Positions 34,189 to 44,074 of a stretch of 64,000 nucleotides of DNA are shown piece after piece. The DNA is taken from contig NZ_AWXB01000039.1 of assembly GCF_000478985.1 (NCBI RefSeq), positions 1 through 64,000 of the forward strand, written 5' to 3'. Position 1 is the first letter of the stretch. Each line of letters starts with the position of its first letter. This DNA comes from Peptoniphilus sp. BV3C26. GTDB taxonomy: Bacteria > Bacillota > Clostridia > Tissierellales > Peptoniphilaceae. A program made the position numbers and the translations under genes. The notes below the pieces were generated by a model. That model was not told where the DNA came from and ran no database searches. It saw only the letters and a program-made list of their open reading frames with translations.

Positions 34189-35314
34189 TATTCAAATATC
34201 TCTTTTACCTTATCAAAAAAAGTTTTTCTTTCTTTTGTAATTTCTTTTCCTTCGTGTAATCTTAATTTTTCAAGAATTTCTCTTTCTTCATCGGAAATTT
34301 TTCGAGGAACGTGAATGTCTACTCTAAAGTATAAATCTCCCTTAGCTTCTCTTTTTATAAATGGAACTCCTTCTCCTTTTATTTTAAAAGTTGTCCCAGA
34401 GCTTGTTCCTGCAGGAATATCATAATCTACAATTGATGTTAGAGTCGGAACTTTTATTTTTCCTCCTAAAACTGCATCTGAATAGGTTATTGGAAGTTCT
34501 ATATAAATATTATTTCCGCTTCTTTTAAAGATTTTATCTTCCTTAACATTTACATATACATAAAGGTCTCCCTTTTCTCCTCCATTGTCTCCTGCATTTC
34601 CTTCACCTTTTAAAGAAATGACCATTTTATCGTCAATGCCCTTAGGGATTTTAACATTAATTTTTTTGTTACAACTTTTTTGCCTATTCCCTTACATTCT
34701 TTACAGGGATCTTCAATTATTTCTCCTGTGCCCTTGCATTTGTCACAAGGCTCTACTTGCATGAATCTTCCGAAAGCTGATTGTCTTACGGTTTTCATTT
34801 TTCCGGTTCCCTTACATTTATCACAGGTTTTTTTCTCTGTGCCCGGTTCTGCTCCTTCTCCATGACAATGTTCACAGGTTTCGCTTCTTTTTATATTTAT
34901 TTCTCGCTCTGTTCCGAAAACTGCTTCTTTAAATTCTATTGTTATATCAGCCCTTATATCAGATCCTCTAACAGGCCTCTTCCTGAAGTCCTCATAGGAC
35001 GTATCATAGCCGGAAGAAAATCCGCCACCAAATATGTCAAATAAGTCTCCAAAGATGTCTGAGAAGCCTCCAAAGCCTCCCTGGCCCATGTTCCCTTTAA
35101 GACCTTCTTCGCCATAAGTATCATATATTTGTCTTTTGTTGTCATCTGACAAAACTTCATAGGCAAGATTTATTTCTTTAAAGTGTTCTTGAGCTTCTTT
35201 GTCATCTGGATTTAAGTCCGGATGATATTTTTTTGCAAGTTTTCTATAAGAGGATTTTATTTCTTCTTGAGAGGATGATCTTTCAATTTCCAAAATTTCA
35301 TAAAAGTCTCTCAA
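34188..35314 (-). pseudogene. dnaJ: Chaperone DnaJ, frameshifted
   Basis: DnaJ delivers unfolded clients to DnaK. The upstream frame has the J domain (RDFYEILEIERSSSQEEIK, HPD motif in KKYHPDLNPD), the G/F region (GQGGFGGFSDIFGDLFDIFG) and zinc repeats (CEHCHGEG, CDKCKGTG twice, CKECKGIG), then ends in a short out-of-frame tail. The client-binding C-terminus (MVISLKGEGNAGDNGGEKGD onward) is in the next frame. The frames meet at an A7 run (34661-34667); one extra A would join them. The TTG at 35314 is the likely start (GGTGGTGA ahead). Loss of DnaJ is unusual, so this may be a sequencing error or a slippage site. Confidence 0.9.
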
Positions 35315-35370
35315 ATTTTCACCACCAATCAAAGGAATATTTTATACTAAATAAAAAATTTTTAAAAGTA

Positions 35371-35404
35371 AAAAAATAAAGTGGCTTTAAGCCAAAGCCA
35401 CTTT
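35371..35404 (-). terminator. Terminator after dnaK
   Basis: Stem AAAGTGGCTTT (35378-35388) pairs with AAAGCCACTTT (35394-35404) around a short loop and is followed by a T-run on the minus strand. It should reduce dnaJ transcription relative to dnaK. Confidence 0.85.
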
Positions 35405-35412
35405 TATTTATT

Positions 35413-37254
35413 TTATTTGTTTTCTTTGTTGTCATCTTCATCTACAACTTCGTAATCAGCATCTACAACATCATCTTCTGCTGTTGACTTGCCTTCTCCT
35501 GCACCGCCTTGTTGTGCTTGAGCTTCTTTATAAAGTTGTTCTGATATAGCATAGAAAGCTTTTGTTAAATTTTCGGTCTTGTTCTTTATTTCTTCAACAT
35601 TTTCAGAATCTTTTACTTCTTTAAGTTCTGAAATTGCCTTTTCTATTTTTTCTTTATCTTCTGCCTTGATTTTACCTTCCACTTCTTTAAGAGTGTTTTC
35701 TGATTGATAAATCATTGAATCTGCATTGTTACGAGCTTCTATTAAGTCTTTTTTCTTCTTGTCTTCTTCTTCATACATTTCAGCTTCTTTTACTTTTTTA
35801 TCAATTTCTTCTTCACTCATATTAGTTGAAGATGTGATTGTTATGTGTTGTTCTTTTCCTGTTCCCAAATCTTTAGCAGATACATTTACAATTCCATTGG
35901 CATCAATATCAAAAGTTACTTCTATTTGAGGGATTCCCCTTCTTGCCGGTGCAATTCCATCAAGTTGGAATCTTCCAAGAGTAATATTGTCTTGAGCCAT
36001 TTGTCTTTCACCTTGAAGAACGTGAATATCTACTGATGTTTGATTGTCTGCTGCTGTTGTAAAGATTTGTGATTTCTTAGTTGGAATTGTAGTATTTCTT
36101 TCAATAAGTCTTGTTGTTACATTACCCATTGTTTCAATTCCAAGAGATAGAGGTGTTACATCAAGAAGTAGTAAATCTTTTACATCTCCTGATAATACTC
36201 CACCTTGAATTGCAGCACCTAAAGCTACACATTCATCTGGATTAATATCTTTTTGAGGTTCCTTGTTTATTAATTTTTTAATGCAAGCTTGAACTGCTGG
36301 TACTCTTGTTGAACCACCTACTAATAAAACTTTATCAATGTCACTTGCACTCATTCCTGCATCTTTTAATGCGTCAAGAACAGGTCCTTCAGTTTTCTTT
36401 ACAAGATCTGCAATTAAATCTTCAAATTTTGCTCTTGTAATATCCATGTTCAAGTGAAGAGGTCCTGATGCATTAGCTGTAATAAAGGGTAGATTTACAT
36501 TTGTTGACATTGTAGAAGAAAGTTCCTTCTTTGCTTTTTCAGCTGCTTCTTTTAATCTTTGAAGACTCATTTTATCATTCTTTAAGTCAACGCCGTTTTC
36601 TTTTTTAAATTCTTCTGCAAGATAATCTATAAGTCTGTTGTCAAAGTCATCTCCACCTAATCTGTTGTTACCACGAGTGGCATGAACTTCAAAAACTCCG
36701 TCTGAAAGTTCAAGGATGGAAACATCAAAAGTACCTCCACCTAAGTCGTATACCATAACAGTTTCAGAGTCTTTATTTTTATCTTCTCCATAAGCAAGTG
36801 CTGCTGCTGTAGGTTCGTTAACAATTCTCTTAACGTTTAAACCTGCAATTTTTCCTGCATCCTTAGTTGCTTGTCTTTGAGCATCTGTGAAATATGCAGG
36901 AACTGTAATTACTGCATCTGTAATTTTTTCTCCCAAGTAAGATTCTGCATCTGATTTTAATTTTTGAAGAATCATTGCTGAAATTTCTTGGGGTGTATAT
37001 TTTTTGCCATCAATATTCACTGAATAATCGTGGCCCATTTCTCTTTTTATTGATTGAACAGTTCTTTCTGGATTTGTAATAGCTTGACGTTTTGCAGTTT
37101 CACCTACAAGTCTTTCTCCGTCTTTTGTAAAAGCTACTACAGATGGTGTAGTTCTGTTTCCTTCAATATTTGGAATAATAATAGCGTCCCCGCCTTCCAT
37201 AACTGCAACTGCAGAGTTTGTTGTTCCTAAGTCAATACCAATAATTTTAGACAT
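35413..37254 (-). CDS. dnaK: Molecular chaperone DnaK (Hsp70)
   Basis: The 613-residue chaperone begins with the ATPase domain ([49 protein letters not shown]), then the substrate domain ([36 protein letters not shown]) and a lid ending in an acidic tail ([18 protein letters not shown]). All the hallmark signatures are intact. Promoter and CIRCE control lie upstream of hrcA. It starts after grpE with a 13-base gap. Confidence 0.98.
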   Translation of the reverse strand: MSKIIGIDLGTTNSAVAVMEGGDAIIIPNIEGNRTTPSVVAFTKDGERLVGETAKRQAITNPERTVQSIKREMGHDYSVNIDGKKYTPQEISAMILQKLKSDAESYLGEKITDAVITVPAYFTDAQRQATKDAGKIAGLNVKRIVNEPTAAALAYGEDKNKDSETVMVYDLGGGTFDVSILELSDGVFEVHATRGNNRLGGDDFDNRLIDYLAEEFKKENGVDLKNDKMSLQRLKEAAEKAKKELSSTMSTNVNLPFITANASGPLHLNMDITRAKFEDLIADLVKKTEGPVLDALKDAGMSASDIDKVLLVGGSTRVPAVQACIKKLINKEPQKDINPDECVALGAAIQGGVLSGDVKDLLLLDVTPLSLGIETMGNVTTRLIERNTTIPTKKSQIFTTAADNQTSVDIHVLQGERQMAQDNITLGRFQLDGIAPARRGIPQIEVTFDIDANGIVNVSAKDLGTGKEQHITITSSTNMSEEEIDKKVKEAEMYEEEDKKKKDLIEARNNADSMIYQSENTLKEVEGKIKAEDKEKIEKAISELKEVKDSENVEEIKNKTENLTKAFYAISEQLYKEAQAQQGGAGEGKSTAEDDVVDADYEVVDEDDNKENK

Positions 37255-37267
37255 ATTAATTTACCTC

Positions 37268-37873
37268 CTATTTTGAAACCTTAACCATTGAAGGTCTCAA
37301 TACTTTATTTCCAATCATATAACCTTTTTGAAGAACCTCAGTTACTATACCTGGTTCACAATCTTCTCTCTCATCCATGATTACAGCATGGTGAAAGTTG
37401 GGATCAAAAGGTTTGTTTAATGCTTCTATTTCAACTATATCGTGCTTTTTAAGAGTATCTATAAGTTGTCCTTCAATAAGAACAATCCCTTCATAAAAAG
37501 CATCTTTATCATCACAAGCTTCAATAGCTCTTTCAAAAGTGTCAAGAACCGGCAAAAGATCATTTGCAAGTTTTTGAACACCTAAATTTAGATACTCGGC
37601 TTTTTCATTATTAGCCCTTCTTTTAAAATTTTGAAAATCCGCTTGAAGTCTTATGTGCCTGTCTTTTAATTCATCCAACTGTTTTTGAAGAGGATCTTCT
37701 GCTTTTTCTTCCTCTTTTTCTAAATAGTTGGAATCTCTTTCCGGCTCAAGTATTTCTACTTCCGGCTTATTTTCTTCTAAGTCCGATATTTCATCATTTT
37801 TTATATCTTGACTTTTATCTTTAACTTCTTCTTCAAATTCACTTTCATTTTTTTCATAAATATCACGATTCAA
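37268..37873 (-). CDS. grpE: Nucleotide exchange factor GrpE
   Basis: GrpE releases ADP from DnaK. The 201-residue protein has a long acidic N-terminal arm (about 1-60), a coiled-coil helix (LDELKDRHIRLQADFQNFKR), and the C-terminal DnaK-contact domain (LLPVLDTFERAIEA, DPNFHHAVIMDERED, EVLQKGYMIGNKVLRPSMVK). Normal order between hrcA and dnaK. Confidence 0.97.
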   Translation of the reverse strand: MNRDIYEKNESEFEEEVKDKSQDIKNDEISDLEENKPEVEILEPERDSNYLEKEEEKAEDPLQKQLDELKDRHIRLQADFQNFKRRANNEKAEYLNLGVQKLANDLLPVLDTFERAIEACDDKDAFYEGIVLIEGQLIDTLKKHDIVEIEALNKPFDPNFHHAVIMDEREDCEPGIVTEVLQKGYMIGNKVLRPSMVKVSK

Positions 37874-37886
37874 AATATCACCTCAC

Positions 37887-38903
37887 TTATAAAACTCTCA
37901 TAATAATATCACTTAGAATATTTCTAAATAACGCAACTGAATCCAACAAATTTTGATAATCCATTCGCATAGGACCTAAAATTCCTATTTGTCCATACTT
38001 TGACGGAACGTTAAGACCTGCTCTCACAATGGACATGTCTTTTAAAAGATCACTGTCATTTTCATCTCCTATGGATACATCTATGTTGGAATCTTCCATT
38101 GAGGAAAGTGCTTCAATAAATAAACTTCTATTTTCAAGTAAAGTCATAAAATTTTTTGCACCGGTAATGTCTTTAAAATCCAAAAAGTTTAAGACATTTC
38201 CCAATCCGTCATAATAGATATCCACTGATTTTATGTGAGAATTAAAAGTGCTTGCACGTTTTATCACATCATAGATAAAATCTTTGTGTTTTAAAAGTTC
38301 TCCTGTCACAGTAACTTTCATCTCTTCAATTTCATTAAATTCAATTTGTGTAAGCTCAGAGTTTAGATAAGCCTTTATCATATTAAGTTCGCTATTTTTT
38401 ATTGGAAATTTTAAACTTATAATATCTTTTTCCACAACTCCCCTATTTCCTATAAGAAGAATGAGGACTAAAGTTTCATCCAACTTCAAAAGCTCAATGT
38501 GATTAATTTTTGTATCTCTTTTTTTTGGAGTGATTATAAAGGAAACGCAATTTGTATAATTGGCAAGTTCCTTTACAGTATTTTTATAAATATCCTCAAT
38601 GCCCGTGGCATCTGACAAAATTCTGTCTTTAAGTCTATTGTTTAAAAAATCATTTCCATTAAAAATTTGAAGAATTTCATCAACATAAAATCTATAAGCC
38701 TTAGTAGACGGTACCCTACCTGCTGAAGTGTGTGGTTTGTTTAAATAACCTAAGTCTTCAAGGTCTGCCATTTCATTTCTAATTGTTGCAGAACTTATAC
38801 CAAGTCCTGACTCTTTTGAAATGGTTCTGGATCCTACAGGCACAGCGGACTTAATATAGGATTTTATAATTGTATTTAAAATTTCAATTTTTCTTTCATC
38901 CAT
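37887..38903 (-). CDS. hrcA: Heat-inducible transcription repressor HrcA
   Basis: HrcA represses chaperone genes by binding CIRCE. The 338-residue protein has the winged-helix N-terminus (AVPVGSRTISKESGLGISSA, TIRNEMADLEDLGYLNKPHT, SAGRVPSTKAYRFYVD) and a GAF-like domain ending in IGILGPMRMDYQN. Two CIRCE elements lie just upstream, so it represses its own operon. The ATG at 38903 is 19 bases from the first CIRCE. Confidence 0.97.
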   Translation of the reverse strand: MDERKIEILNTIIKSYIKSAVPVGSRTISKESGLGISSATIRNEMADLEDLGYLNKPHTSAGRVPSTKAYRFYVDEILQIFNGNDFLNNRLKDRILSDATGIEDIYKNTVKELANYTNCVSFIITPKKRDTKINHIELLKLDETLVLILLIGNRGVVEKDIISLKFPIKNSELNMIKAYLNSELTQIEFNEIEEMKVTVTGELLKHKDFIYDVIKRASTFNSHIKSVDIYYDGLGNVLNFLDFKDITGAKNFMTLLENRSLFIEALSSMEDSNIDVSIGDENDSDLLKDMSIVRAGLNVPSKYGQIGILGPMRMDYQNLLDSVALFRNILSDIIMRVL

Positions 38904-38922
38904 ATAAATCCTCCACCTATTC

Positions 38923-38949
38923 TTAGCACTTATTCAGTGCGAGTGCTAA
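38923..38949. promoter_or_regulatory. CIRCE operator 1
   Basis: TTAGCACTT-N9-GAGTGCTAA, one mismatch from the CIRCE consensus TTAGCACTC-N9-GAGTGCTAA. It lies between the hrcA promoter and the hrcA start, in the transcribed leader. Confidence 0.95.
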
Positions 38950-38960
38950 AGCTTATCTAT

Positions 38961-38989
38961 ATAATATACAAAGTGTTAGCACTTGTCAA
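38961..38989 (-). promoter_or_regulatory. Promoter of the hrcA-grpE-dnaK operon
   Basis: The minus strand reads TTGACA (38984-38989), 17-base spacer, TATTAT (38961-38966). CIRCE 2 covers the -35 and CIRCE 1 lies just downstream of the start. Confidence 0.88.
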
Positions 38990-39002
38990 GATTAAGTGCT
39001 AA
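38976..39002. promoter_or_regulatory. CIRCE operator 2
   Basis: TTAGCACTT-N9-AAGTGCTAA, a perfect inverted repeat with one symmetric change from consensus in each arm. It overlaps the -35 of the hrcA promoter and is 79 bases from lepB on the other side. Confidence 0.92.
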
Positions 39003-39080
39003 TTTTTTAAAAATTTTTAAGTTTTTACATCTATATGTTAAAATTAAAGTTACTAAAATTAGTCTTTAAGGAGAATTTTA

Positions 39081-39647
39081 ATGTCAAAAGAAAATTTATC
39101 TATAATTAAAACTATAATAATTGCAATAGTAATTGGTCTTTTAATAAGAAATTTTGTTTTTACTATTGCATCTGTAAATGGAAAATCCATGTATCCCACT
39201 TTGAGTCATGGAGACAAATTATTTTGTTTGTCCTATAAAAAATACGGGCAAGTAAAAAGAGGAGATATAGTTGTAGTAAGCCCACCTATAAAGGGAGAAA
39301 GAAGAAAGTTTATAAAAAGAGTTGTAGGCCTTCCTGGAGAAACTATAAAATTTGAAGGAGGTCAAGTTTATATAGATGGAAAGCTAATAGAAGAATCTTA
39401 TATAGGAGATGCTATAACCGATCCTCTTACAAGCTACCCTTCTTTGGTGGAAGGTTTTGTAAAATCTGATGAGTATAAGTTAAAGGATGACCAATATTTT
39501 ATAATGGGTGACAATAGAGAAAATTCAGAGGATTCAAGAGAATTCGGCCCAATTACAAAAAAGAACATAAAAAGTATTGTTGCTTTTAGAATACTTCCCT
39601 TTAAACAAAGAGGGAAAATAAACTCTGAATATAAATTAGGAGATTAA
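39081..39647 (+). CDS. lepB: Signal peptidase I
   Basis: LepB cleaves secretory signal peptides outside the membrane. The 188-residue protein has one N-terminal membrane helix (about 9-29), catalytic Ser36 in SVNGKSMYPTL, catalytic Lys79 in RRKFIKRVVGLPGE, and the domain E motif MGDNRENSEDSREFGPI. Length is typical of Gram-positive enzymes. AAGGAGAATTTTA precedes the ATG. It is divergent from hrcA and directly followed by lepA. Confidence 0.96.
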   Translation: MSKENLSIIKTIIIAIVIGLLIRNFVFTIASVNGKSMYPTLSHGDKLFCLSYKKYGQVKRGDIVVVSPPIKGERRKFIKRVVGLPGETIKFEGGQVYIDGKLIEESYIGDAITDPLTSYPSLVEGFVKSDEYKLKDDQYFIMGDNRENSEDSREFGPITKKNIKSIVAFRILPFKQRGKINSEYKLGD

Positions 39648-41456
39648 ATGGACAGACAAAAAAGAATTAGAAATTTTTCAATAATTGCACATATTGACCA
39701 CGGTAAAAGCACTCTTGCAGACAGATTAATAGAAAAAACTGGAATGCTTACAAAAAGAGAGATGAACAATCAGGTTTTAGATTCCATGGATCTGGAAAAA
39801 GAAAGAGGAATCACAATAAAACTTAAGGCTGTTCGTCTTGTTTACACTGATAAAAATGGTGAAGAGTATCTTTTTAATTTAATAGATACTCCCGGTCATG
39901 TTGACTTTAATTATGAAGTCTCAAGGTCTCTTGCAGCTTGTGAAGGGGCTCTTGTTGTGGTGGATGCTACCCAAGGTGTGGAAGCTCAAACTCTTGCCAA
40001 TGTCTATCTTGCCATTGATCAGGACCTGGAACTTGTTCCTATAATAAATAAAATAGATCTGCCCAGTGCAAGACCAGATGAAGTAAAAAAAAAAAAAATT
40101 GAAGATATAATTGGAATTGATACGGAAAATGCTCCTTTAATATCTGCCAAAACAGGACTTAATATTCAGGATGTAATTGACAGTATTATTTCGCATATAC
40201 CTGCACCATCAGGAGATGAAAATGCACCCCTTAAAGCCCTTATATTTGATTCCTATTACGATTCTTACAGGGGGGTTATATGCTATGTAAGAGTGAAAGA
40301 CGGAATTGTAAAACCCGGAGACACCATTGAGATGATGTCTACAAAAAATACCTTTGAAGTTGTTGAGGTAGGTATAACGGCAAATGGGCTTATAAGTCTT
40401 GATAAATTAAGTGCCGGTGATGTAGGTTATATAACTGCATCAATAAAAAATGTAAAGGATGCAAGAGTGGGGGATACTATAACAAATCCTATAAATCCTA
40501 CAAAGGAACCCTTCCCCGGTTATAAAAAGGTCGTTCCTATGGTCTTTTGCGGAATTTATCCTGGCGAGGGAGAAAATTATCAGGAATTAAGAGAAGCTCT
40601 TGAGAAATTACAGGTAAACGATGCTGCCCTTTCTTTTGAAGCTGAAACTTCCGTTGCCTTAGGTTTTGGATTTAGATGCGGATTTTTAGGTCTACTTCAT
40701 ATGGAAATAATTCAAGAAAGACTTGAAAGAGAATTTAATTTAAATTTAGTTACAACAGCTCCTTCAGTAATTTATAAAATTATGAAAACTGACGGAAATT
40801 TAATAGAAATTCAAAATCCTACAAATCTTCCAGATTTAAGTGAAATTTCTTTTATGGAAGAACCTATTGTAAGGGCTGAAATTATGACTCCCACTGATTA
40901 TGTCGGTGCCATAATGGATTTATGTCAAAATAGGCGTGGAACTTTTATAGATATGGAATATCTTGAAGAAACAAGAGCTTTAATAAGCTATGACCTTCCT
41001 TTAAACGAAGTAATCTATGATTTTTTTGATGCTTTAAAATCAAAAACCAGAGGTTATGCAAGTTACGACTATGAATTAAACGGCTACAAGGAATCTGAAC
41101 TGGTGAAACTGGATATTTTAATTAACGGAGAGTTAATTGATGCCTTTTCCATGATAGTTCACAAGGACAGTGCCTATGCAAGGGGCAGAAAAATTTGCGA
41201 AAAATTAAAAGATGTAATACCCAGAAAACAATTTGCAATACCTATTCAAGCGGCTATAGGTTCAAAGATTATAGCAAGAGAAACTATAAGAGCCCTTAGA
41301 AAAGATGTAACGGCAAAATGTTACGGTGGAGATATTTCAAGAAAAAGAAAGCTTTTAGAAAAACAAAAGGAAGGAAAGAAAAAAATGAGAATGATAGGCT
41401 CAGTAGAACTTCCTCAAGAAGCTTTTTTAACAGTTTTAAAATACGACGAAGAATGA
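39648..41456 (+). CDS. lepA: Elongation factor 4
   Basis: LepA is a translational GTPase that acts on stalled or back-translocated ribosomes. The 602-residue protein has G1 [41 protein letters not shown], and the LepA-specific C-terminal domain ([20 protein letters not shown]). An unbroken A13 run (40085-40097) encodes VKKKK in the GTPase domain and remains in frame. Its ATG follows lepB's stop immediately; the stop overlaps hemW by four bases. Confidence 0.98.
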   Translation: MDRQKRIRNFSIIAHIDHGKSTLADRLIEKTGMLTKREMNNQVLDSMDLEKERGITIKLKAVRLVYTDKNGEEYLFNLIDTPGHVDFNYEVSRSLAACEGALVVVDATQGVEAQTLANVYLAIDQDLELVPIINKIDLPSARPDEVKKKKIEDIIGIDTENAPLISAKTGLNIQDVIDSIISHIPAPSGDENAPLKALIFDSYYDSYRGVICYVRVKDGIVKPGDTIEMMSTKNTFEVVEVGITANGLISLDKLSAGDVGYITASIKNVKDARVGDTITNPINPTKEPFPGYKKVVPMVFCGIYPGEGENYQELREALEKLQVNDAALSFEAETSVALGFGFRCGFLGLLHMEIIQERLEREFNLNLVTTAPSVIYKIMKTDGNLIEIQNPTNLPDLSEISFMEEPIVRAEIMTPTDYVGAIMDLCQNRRGTFIDMEYLEETRALISYDLPLNEVIYDFFDALKSKTRGYASYDYELNGYKESELVKLDILINGELIDAFSMIVHKDSAYARGRKICEKLKDVIPRKQFAIPIQAAIGSKIIARETIRALRKDVTAKCYGGDISRKRKLLEKQKEGKKKMRMIGSVELPQEAFLTVLKYDEE

Positions 41457-42562
41457 GAGAAGGCATTTATATCCATATTCCCTATTGCCAAAGAAAATGT
41501 AAATACTGTGATTTTTTATCTTTTACAAACTTTGATAATGTGGAAAAATATATAACTTATCTTATAAGGGAAATAGAAATTTTTCCTCCCCATGAAATTT
41601 CATCAATATTTATAGGCGGTGGCACTCCTTCTGCAATAGATGGAGTTTACATTGAAAAAATAATGGCTGCTTTAAAAAAATATATAAAAGATGAAATTGA
41701 AATAACAATTGAAGCAAATCCCAATTCATTAACTGAAAAAAAAGTCCTTTCTTATAAAAGGGCAGGGATAAATAGAATTTCCATGGGTGCTCAAAGTTCC
41801 AATGATACAATTTTAAAAACAATAGGAAGACTTCACAAGCGAGAAGATGTTTTTAAAGCTGTAAAATTAATAAAAAAATACGGTTTTACTAATTTTAATT
41901 TGGATTTTATGCTGGATCTTCCTGGACAAACTTTAGAAGATATTAAAAATACCCTTGAAGATATAAAAATTTTAAATCCTGAACACATTTCTTATTATTC
42001 TTTAATTTTAGAAGATGGAACTCCTTTAAAAAAAGAATATTTAGAGGGAAAAATTAAAATTCCTCCCGTAAAAAAAGATAGGCAAATGTACAGGTATCTT
42101 GTAAAAAATTTAGAAAAAATCGGCTACAAACAGTATGAAACTTCAAACTTTGCAAAAAATTTTCCTTCCTCTCACAATTTATCTTATTGGAAGCTTAAAG
42201 ACTATATAGGCTATGGTCTTAATGCTCATTCAAACCTTGGTTTAAAAAGATTTTACAACACGGGAAATTTTGAAGAATATTTTTCCCTAATAGATCAAAA
42301 TAAAAAACCCACCCTGGAAGTTGAAAATTTAACAAAAAAAGATAGAATTAACGAATATTTTATAATGGGCCTTAGGCTTACAGAGGGCATAGACCTTTTA
42401 GAAGCTTCAAAAAAATTTGAAATGGATCTTTTTTCCTACTATAAGGAAGCAATAGAAAATAATATAAAATATAAAACTTTAATAAAAAAAGAAAATAAAA
42501 TCTTTCTTACCACCTACGGCAAAGATGTTGCAAACCAAGTAGAACTTGATTTTATGAAATAA
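41453..42562 (+). CDS. hemW: Heme chaperone HemW (radical SAM, HemN-like)
   Basis: The 369-residue radical-SAM protein has [10 protein letters not shown] (CxxxCxxC, with a fourth position F rather than the extra Cys of true HemN), the [11 protein letters not shown] motif, [27 protein letters not shown] and [14 protein letters not shown]. HemW is thought to insert heme rather than oxidise coproporphyrinogen. The ATG at 41453 overlaps the lepA stop (ATGA); in-frame codons further upstream lie inside lepA and are not coding. Confidence 0.93.
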   Translation: MREGIYIHIPYCQRKCKYCDFLSFTNFDNVEKYITYLIREIEIFPPHEISSIFIGGGTPSAIDGVYIEKIMAALKKYIKDEIEITIEANPNSLTEKKVLSYKRAGINRISMGAQSSNDTILKTIGRLHKREDVFKAVKLIKKYGFTNFNLDFMLDLPGQTLEDIKNTLEDIKILNPEHISYYSLILEDGTPLKKEYLEGKIKIPPVKKDRQMYRYLVKNLEKIGYKQYETSNFAKNFPSSHNLSYWKLKDYIGYGLNAHSNLGLKRFYNTGNFEEYFSLIDQNKKPTLEVENLTKKDRINEYFIMGLRLTEGIDLLEASKKFEMDLFSYYKEAIENNIKYKTLIKKENKIFLTTYGKDVANQVELDFMK

Positions 42563-42565
42563 ATC

Positions 42566-42594
42566 TTGCAATGGTAATGTCCGGGTGGTAAAAT
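42566..42594 (+). promoter_or_regulatory. Promoter of rpsT
   Basis: TTGCAA (42566-42571), 17-base spacer, TAAAAT (42589-42594), 38 bases upstream of the rpsT start. Confidence 0.75.
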
Positions 42595-42631
42595 ATTAAG
42601 AGCTTTAAAGAATAATTGGAGGTGAATTTGA

Positions 42632-42898
42632 GTGGCAAATATTAAGTCTGCTATTAAGAGAATACAAGTTGGTAAGAGAAATACTCTTAAAAATAAAATA
42701 AAAAGAACTGAAATAAAAACAGCAATTAAAAAATTTGAATCAACCCTTTCTTTAGGAAAAGCTGACGATGCAAAGGAATTGCTTAAAGATGTGGACAAGA
42801 AACTTAAAAAAGCTTCCGCTAAAAATATTATTCATAAAAACGCAGCTGCAAGAAAAGTTTCAAGACTTACAAAAAAATTAAACAAATTAGTAAAATAA
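42632..42898 (+). CDS. rpsT: 30S ribosomal protein S20
   Basis: This 88-residue, lysine-rich protein begins MANIKSAIKRIQVGKRNTLK and ends NAAARKVSRLTKKLNKLVK, as S20 does. The start codon is GTG at 42632, preceded by TTGGAGGTGAATTTGA. It has its own promoter and terminator. S20 binds early to the 16S rRNA 5' domain. Confidence 0.97.
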   Translation: MANIKSAIKRIQVGKRNTLKNKIKRTEIKTAIKKFESTLSLGKADDAKELLKDVDKKLKKASAKNIIHKNAAARKVSRLTKKLNKLVK

Positions 42899-42911
42899 AA
42901 TTTTAAATTTT

Positions 42912-42946
42912 AAAATAGCTTGGACCTGTTCCAAGCTATTTTTTTA
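42912..42946. terminator. Bidirectional terminator after rpsT
   Basis: Perfect 13-bp stem 42912-42924 / 42930-42942, 5-base loop, with T-run on the plus strand and an A/T-rich side for the convergent minus gene. Confidence 0.88.
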
Positions 42947-42953
42947 ATTAATT

Positions 42954-43595
42954 TTAATTAATTTCAATTGTATTAAGACTGAAAGTATTAAAAGAATTTA
43001 TTGAATGACTAAATCTCGTGTAATCTAAAAATCTTTTTTGACTTGACCAGTTATCCACGACTTCAAGAATTTTTATTTTCATTCCCCTATAATTTAAAAT
43101 TATATACCCGCTTATAGTTATAGAATGGTTTTTATAAGCCCCAAAAACTATATTCATAATAAGAGGCCTTCGCTTATCCAACTCACTTTTTATAGGCCTA
43201 TAAAAATTTCCTAAATAATGTCCCCTTACCTTTCCCTTAACCTTATATTCTTTAAAGACATCCTTCACAATGTTTGAAATCATAATTGGCATGGTACCAA
43301 AGGTTTCATTAAAAAAATATTTTTTCCCGCTCTTATAAATATCTTCATAAAGCACTTCTTTACTTTCTGGCAAAACTTGAAACTTATCTATGTTGTACAT
43401 AAGAACCCTTAAAATCGAAGTTAAAGTACAATTGTTTCTTTGATTTTTAAAATCCGTCTGAGTGAAATTATCAAGTTTTAAACTTACGCTAGTTAAAACT
43501 TCCGCCCCTTTATAATTTTTTTCAATGTATTCTGGCAAATTTTTTATTACTTCATAATCATTTACCTTATTTTTTAAATCTCTTATAATTTTCAT
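42954..43595 (-). CDS. Hypothetical protein with possible C39/papain-like cysteine peptidase layout
   Basis: I do not recognise this 213-residue protein with certainty. The spacing of candidate catalytic residues resembles papain-like C39-type folds: Cys56 in RNNCTLTSILRVLMY at the start of a helix, His157 in FGAYKNHSITISGYII, and Asp181/Asn182 in LEVVDNWSS. There is no signal peptide or membrane helix, so it is cytoplasmic unless exported otherwise. It stands alone between rpsT and the divergent GntR operon. AAAAGGTGATGAA precedes the ATG. Bacteriocin-leader peptidase, amidase or inactive homologue are all possible. Confidence 0.6.
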   Translation of the reverse strand: MKIIRDLKNKVNDYEVIKNLPEYIEKNYKGAEVLTSVSLKLDNFTQTDFKNQRNNCTLTSILRVLMYNIDKFQVLPESKEVLYEDIYKSGKKYFFNETFGTMPIMISNIVKDVFKEYKVKGKVRGHYLGNFYRPIKSELDKRRPLIMNIVFGAYKNHSITISGYIILNYRGMKIKILEVVDNWSSQKRFLDYTRFSHSINSFNTFSLNTIEIN

Positions 43596-43640
43596 TTCAT
43601 CACCTTTTTTAATTATAACAAATATTTTTTATAAATTTTC

Positions 43641-43677
43641 TTGACAAGTATATATAGTGAGTATACACTGTATATAC
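43641..43677 (+). promoter_or_regulatory. Promoter and inverted-repeat operator of the GntR-ABC operon
   Basis: TTGACA (43641-43646), 17-base spacer, TACACT (43664-43669). Overlapping it is the inverted repeat GTATATATAGTG (43648-43659) / CACTGTATATAC (43666-43677), with 11 of 12 arm positions complementary and a 6-base centre. It covers spacer and -10, as expected for autorepression by the YtrA-type GntR protein. Confidence 0.8.
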
Positions 43678-43698
43678 ACGATATATACGGAGGCCTTT

Positions 43699-44073
43699 AT
43701 GTATATAATAATTTCAAACTCAAAAGACAAACCTATCTATGAGCAAATTAAAGATGAAATAAAAAATCAAATCATAGATGGAACTTTAAAAGCTCATGAT
43801 CCTCTTCCTTCCATGAGATCTCTTGCAAAAGATTTAAGAGTTTCAGTTATAACCACAAAACGTGCTTATAATGATTTGGAAAATGAAGGATTTATTGTAA
43901 GCCTTGCAGGAAAGGGAACCTATGTTGCTGGAAAAAGTTCTGAGTTTGCAAGAGAAGAAAGATTAAAAGCAATTGAAGAAAATTTAGATTTGGCAGTTAA
44001 ATCTGCAAAAGATTTAAATTTATCTTTAGAAGAACTTATTGAAAGTTTAAAAATTATCTATAACGGAGATTAA
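43699..44073 (+). CDS. GntR-family (YtrA-type) transcriptional repressor
   Basis: The 124-residue protein has only the winged-helix domain (PIYEQIKDEIKNQIIDGTLK, LPSMRSLAKDLRVSVITTKR, AYNDLENEGFIVSLAGKGTY) plus a short helical C-terminus of about 40 residues, which defines the YtrA subfamily. The start ATG 43699 follows CGGAGGCCTTT; in-frame codons before it overlap the operator. It is the first gene of an ABC transporter operon. In Bacillus YtrA responds to lipid II-binding antibiotics; the signal here is an inference from family. Confidence 0.92.
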   Translation: MYIIISNSKDKPIYEQIKDEIKNQIIDGTLKAHDPLPSMRSLAKDLRVSVITTKRAYNDLENEGFIVSLAGKGTYVAGKSSEFAREERLKAIEENLDLAVKSAKDLNLSLEELIESLKIIYNGD

Positions 44074-44074
44074 A

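Noticed and set aside
36000-36700. Antisense open frames in dnaK and dnaJ (for example 34781-35044)
   Set aside because: They mirror conserved codons of strongly supported genes and lack start signals.
41318-41452. Extended N-terminus of hemW
   Set aside because: The extra 45 codons lie fully inside lepA in another frame and read as a basic, low-complexity string. The ATG at 41453 overlaps the lepA stop in the usual way.
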